Assembly: GCA_003648085.1 (NCBI GenBank)
Contig: QMOC01000152.1
Coordinates: 1-6,602 of the forward strand
Length of the DNA: 6,602 nucleotides
Reading direction: 5' to 3'
Source: Chloroflexota bacterium
GTDB taxonomy: Bacteria > Chloroflexota > Anaerolineae > B4-G1
A model generated the notes under the pieces. That model had not been told where the DNA came from, ran no database searches, and saw nothing but the letters and a program-made list of their open reading frames with translations. Position 1 is the stretch's first letter. Each line of letters starts with the position of its first letter. The position numbers and the translations under genes are program-made. Below are positions 4,029-6,602 of the stretch, piece by piece.

Positions 4029-6602
4029 ATTGACCTCCAGGTTTTTCATGAGAGCCCTCGGGGCGCAGAACCCGAAAAACGTGCGTCTGCCCTGATTCGA
4101 GGGTGTCCTGGATGAGCAGGTCGCCTCCCTCGATGGTGAAGGATACCGCCTCGCCAGTGGTCAACTCGCTCACGCCGGAGGGCGCGCCCAGGTCCAGCGC
4201 GGCCAGGTCCACCTGCAGCGTGTAGGTGGCCGGCGCGTCCCCCCAATTGTGGACGGTGAACACGTCAGATCCGAACCGCTCCACCGCCACATCGGGGTAG
4301 TCGGTGTGGGCATAGGTCACCGGCTCCCAGCCGCGTCCGTTGTAGGCGCGCACCAGGGCTGTGTACCGCTCCAGCGCCTCCTCGGCCCCGGCCTCCCAGC
4401 CGGTTCCGTGGGGGCCACGGCGGAGAAGTATGCCGTAGAAAAGCGCCCGCTCACCGGCCGCCTCCACATCGGCCACGCTCAGCCCCGGCTCCTGGATGGA
4501 AAAGAGTTGCAGCCGGTGGTCGGCGATGGCCCGCCGATAGTCGAGAATGGCCGGGTTCCAATTGGTGGGCTTCTTCTGCACCTCCCCCTCCCCGCCGAAG
4601 CCGTCTATCCAGGGGGCCAGGAAGTTCACCGTCGCCAAGCCCCAGAAGTTGATGCTTATCCCCTTGTCGGCCCCGTGGTGAGAGTCCAGATAGGCCCGCA
4701 GCGCGGCCAGGTACTCGGCCAGGGAGGACATCGTGTGCACGCCGGGCCGGTAGTCGTTGAAACTGTAGGTCAGCGGCAGGTCGGCGACGGCGATGTGCTC
4801 CGGGCGCAGGTCCACCGTTGGCGTGGCCATGAAGTTATCCATAAATACCCCATCAAGTTGCGCACCCACGGCGGTGGCCTGGGTGAAGGCCCGATCCACC
4901 TCCTCGGTCAGCAGGTACTGCCCGTACCCCTCCGGCAGATCAGGGTCTAAGTTACCGACCCAGGCGATCTCCCACACGTCGGGGGCCCAGGGGAAGACGC
5001 CGACGTGTTTGAGGATCGGCTCACCGTCGGCATCATAAGCGACGCCGACCTGGAAGGCCCGTGCGCGGGCGCGATGAAGGGGATTATCCCCGGCGGCGTA
5101 GGCGGCGACCCGCTCCCATCCCCCGTCGAGGGTGGGGGGCGGGCCGTCGGCGGAGCCCATCTTGACCGGCATATCGGCGCAGGTGTAATGGGCGGTGTAG
5201 ACTTCCTCCGCATCGTAGCGGGCGACCGCCTGCGCACCGGACTGAGAGGCGAAGTCGCCCTGTTCGAACCCCGCGTAGTCGTCGGGGTTGAGGCAGGAAT
5301 CAAACCATTCGGGATAGAACTCCTCCAGGCGGGCCAGGGCGGATCTGAGCCCCCAGGCGGGGTCGGTGCGATAGAGGTTGAGCGTGAAGTCGGCGCGGGG
5401 GGCCAGGTGGATCGCCTGAGGGGAGGTGCCCAGGAAGGCCCGTCCCTCCAGCCGCCCAGCCCCGCCGTCGTAAGAGAGGAGCGCCACGCGAGGCTGATCG
5501 AGCGGCAGCGCCAGCGCCAGCCCCCGCGCTCCGTCCTCGACGACGGCCACCGGGTAGAGCGACATCGGCATCCAGGTAGAGAAGTCGGCGCTGACGGCGT
5601 TGAAGTAGCGCATCGGCGTGGTGATAGGGCGGCTCTCACGGATGGAATCCCACCAATGCCAGCCTTGAGCGGACACGGGTGCTCCCCACGCCACCTCCAG
5701 CGCCCGCTCCTGCCCGGTGGTGTCCGCCACCTGGGTGTGGACGGCGATGTAGCCGGAACGGGCGGTGTAGGTGACGGTGAAAGCCAGCCCCGCCTCCGGG
5801 AGGTTGGTCCGCTGGACCAGTGTCCCTCCCCTCAATGTGACTTCCCCCGTCAATGGTCGGTCTGTCTCGGGGCTCTCGATCAGCGCCACGTCGTCCACCC
5901 AGACGGTGTCCCCCTCGTCGGGGCGGGCGGCGACGACGACCTGGACGGCAGCGGCCCCCTCCGGCGCGTTTACCTCGCGGTTGAGCCGCCGCCAGACCTG
6001 GGCGTGCCAGTGAAGCGCCGCCGCCAACTCCGGCTCCTCTCCGATGCGCTGCCCCGTCGCGTCCACCCACCACAGGTACAGGCCCGTGGCTCGGTAGGGA
6101 TAGCGGTAGAGGTCGCGCTGCCAGAAGACGGCGGAGCCGGAGGGATGGGAGATGTATCCCTTTCGGCTGAGGAAGTGGGCGGAGACCCGGTAGCGATGGC
6201 CGGGGATGACCGGCACCGGGTCGGCGATGACCGCTCCCATTCCCTGGCCCGTGGCGGCCACCGCCAGCGCCCTGTTTCCGCTGCGGGCCTGATCGCTCGC
6301 GAAGGCCACCTCCGCGTCCCGGGCCATCAGCGTCTCCCAGCCGGCCTCTCCCTCAAATCCGGGGTTGGACAGGAGGTTGGACACCGGTGGGTCGGCGGCG
6401 CGGCTCATATCCCGCACCCACAGCGCCGGGGCGGAGCCGGTGACCAGTTGGACCCCGTCTATCTCCAGGCCCGACACCTGTCCGTCGGCAGAGAGAGTCA
6501 GCGATAGCCCATCGCCGGTGGAGAGACGAAAGGAGCCGTCGGGAAGAGGGGTGGGAAGCAGGGCCGGCACGGGCGATGGGGTAACGGTAGAGAGGTAAGT
6601 GG
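3988..6602 (-). CDS. Glycoside-hydrolase-like protein with carbohydrate-binding module, 5' end beyond window
   Basis: The frame has no stop before the window edge. A GTG at 6570 gives 860 residues but has no ribosome binding site and sits inside a Thr/Pro-rich linker (TVTPSPVPALLPTPLP), so the gene very probably begins outside the window. In numbering from that GTG, 65-235 is a jelly-roll carbohydrate-binding module of the CBM4/9 kind: NLLSNPGFEG at 65-74, HRYRVSAHF, and VWVDDVALIE at its end. About 241-400 is a beta-sandwich like the N-terminal domains of many glycosidases. About 440-750 looks like a TIM barrel: LDGVFMDN has Asp573 and Asp578 at a strand end, GISINFWG follows, and DGFGGEGE carries Glu661 and Glu663, all candidate acid residues. 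About 755-846 is a C-terminal beta domain (FTVHNWGDAPATYTL). I cannot assign a GH family. It is presumably exported and acts on an extracellular glycan. The last 14 codons overlap the small downstream gene, implying one operon. Confidence 0.8.
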   Translation of the reverse strand, partial: TYLSTVTPSPVPALLPTPLPDGSFRLSTGDGLSLTLSADGQVSGLEIDGVQLVTGSAPALWVRDMSRAADPPVSNLLSNPGFEGEAGWETLMARDAEVAFASDQARSGNRALAVAATGQGMGAVIADPVPVIPGHRYRVSAHFLSRKGYISHPSGSAVFWQRDLYRYPYRATGLYLWWVDATGQRIGEEPELAAALHWHAQVWRRLNREVNAPEGAAAVQVVVAARPDEGDTVWVDDVALIESPETDRPLTGEVTLRGGTLVQRTNLPEAGLAFTVTYTARSGYIAVHTQVADTTGQERALEVAWGAPVSAQGWHWWDSIRESRPITTPMRYFNAVSADFSTWMPMSLYPVAVVEDGARGLALALPLDQPRVALLSYDGGAGRLEGRAFLGTSPQAIHLAPRADFTLNLYRTDPAWGLRSALARLEEFYPEWFDSCLNPDDYAGFEQGDFASQSGAQAVARYDAEEVYTAHYTCADMPVKMGSADGPPPTLDGGWERVAAYAAGDNPLHRARARAFQVGVAYDADGEPILKHVGVFPWAPDVWEIAWVGNLDPDLPEGYGQYLLTEEVDRAFTQATAVGAQLDGVFMDNFMATPTVDLRPEHIAVADLPLTYSFNDYRPGVHTMSSLAEYLAALRAYLDSHHGADKGISINFWGLATVNFLAPWIDGFGGEGEVQKKPTNWNPAILDYRRAIADHRLQLFSIQEPGLSVADVEAAGERALFYGILLRRGPHGTGWEAGAEEALERYTALVRAYNGRGWEPVTYAHTDYPDVAVERFGSDVFTVHNWGDAPATYTLQVDLAALDLGAPSGVSELTTGEAVSFTIEGGDLLIQDTLESGQTHVFRVLRPEGSHEKPGGQYAEGSSPHHRRTA
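4033..4038 (-). promoter_or_regulatory. Ribosome binding site deciding the start of the four-cysteine small gene
   Basis: The minus strand reads GGAGGT four bases before the ATG at 4028. The upstream alternative ATG (4049) has only a weaker GAGG. The later start also matches the conserved beginning (M-x-KA-x-L) of the paralogue, so it is preferred. The site lies inside the end of the preceding gene. Confidence 0.6.

Noticed and set aside
4046..4246. Possible frameshift at the end of the glycosidase-like gene, because another frame stops in an ATGA overlap with the ATG at 4049
   Set aside because: The main frame keeps a sensible beta-domain sequence (FTVHNWGDAPATYTL to HVFRVL) nearly to its end, while the other frame is Gly/Arg/His-rich without domain character.
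4249..4950. Plus-strand open frame of 233 codons
   Set aside because: Another antisense shadow within the glycosidase-like gene, with no ribosome binding site or recognisable motif.
5005..6507. Plus-strand open frame of 500 codons
   Set aside because: It is antisense to the glycosidase-like gene and arises from high GC at codon positions. Its product is low in complexity and has no domain signal.
6568..6570. GTG start for the glycosidase-like gene
   Set aside because: No Shine-Dalgarno sequence precedes it, it lies in a Thr/Pro-rich linker, there is no signal peptide after it, and the frame stays open to the window edge.

Overview
The window reads as one side of a GC-rich bacterial locus for secreted or envelope proteins. 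All five genes I can support lie on the minus strand, so transcription runs from high to low coordinates. The organism is most likely a member of the Chloroflexota (Anaerolineae-like). The reasons are the short C-terminal tail VYLPLILNN on the beta-helix lipoprotein, a kind of tail I associate with exported Chloroflexota proteins, and the dispersed ACGCAGAT-type palindromic repeats. This is an inference from pattern recognition; there is no rRNA or marker gene here.

Layout, in the direction of transcription. (1) 6602-3988: a large glycoside-hydrolase-like protein, open at its 5' end. It has a jelly-roll carbohydrate-binding module, a beta-sandwich, a TIM-barrel-like region and a C-terminal beta domain. 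(2) 4028-3657: a small protein with a conserved N-terminal domain and a four-cysteine, probably metal-binding, C-terminus. It overlaps gene 1. (3) 3660-1831: a lipoprotein that joins an LTPEQ helical (Spy/CpxP-like) segment to a right-handed parallel beta-helix. It is coupled to gene 2 by an ATGA stop/start overlap. (4) 1775-1539: a truncated paralogue of gene 2 that ends exactly where a repeat element begins. (5) 1088-1: a lipoprotein with a polysaccharide-deacetylase-like (NodB-type) barrel, cut by the window start.

Genes 1 to 3 look like one translationally coupled operon. Gene 5 has its own strong ribosome binding site and a good sigma-70-type promoter at 1213-1240. The roughly 440 bases between genes 4 and 5 are dominated by repeats: a hairpin at 1274-1326, a MITE-like element at 1331-1484 with 20-bp terminal inverted repeats around an inner palindrome, and a second 45-base copy of its right end at 1499-1543.

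Working together, the proteins would suit binding, cutting and de-acetylating an extracellular polysaccharide, with the beta-helix lipoprotein as a surface-anchored lyase-like or adhesin-like partner. No substrate can be read from the sequence. The small four-cysteine protein is the least understood member. Its duplication on both sides of the beta-helix gene, with one copy broken at a repeat, is the most unusual structural point.
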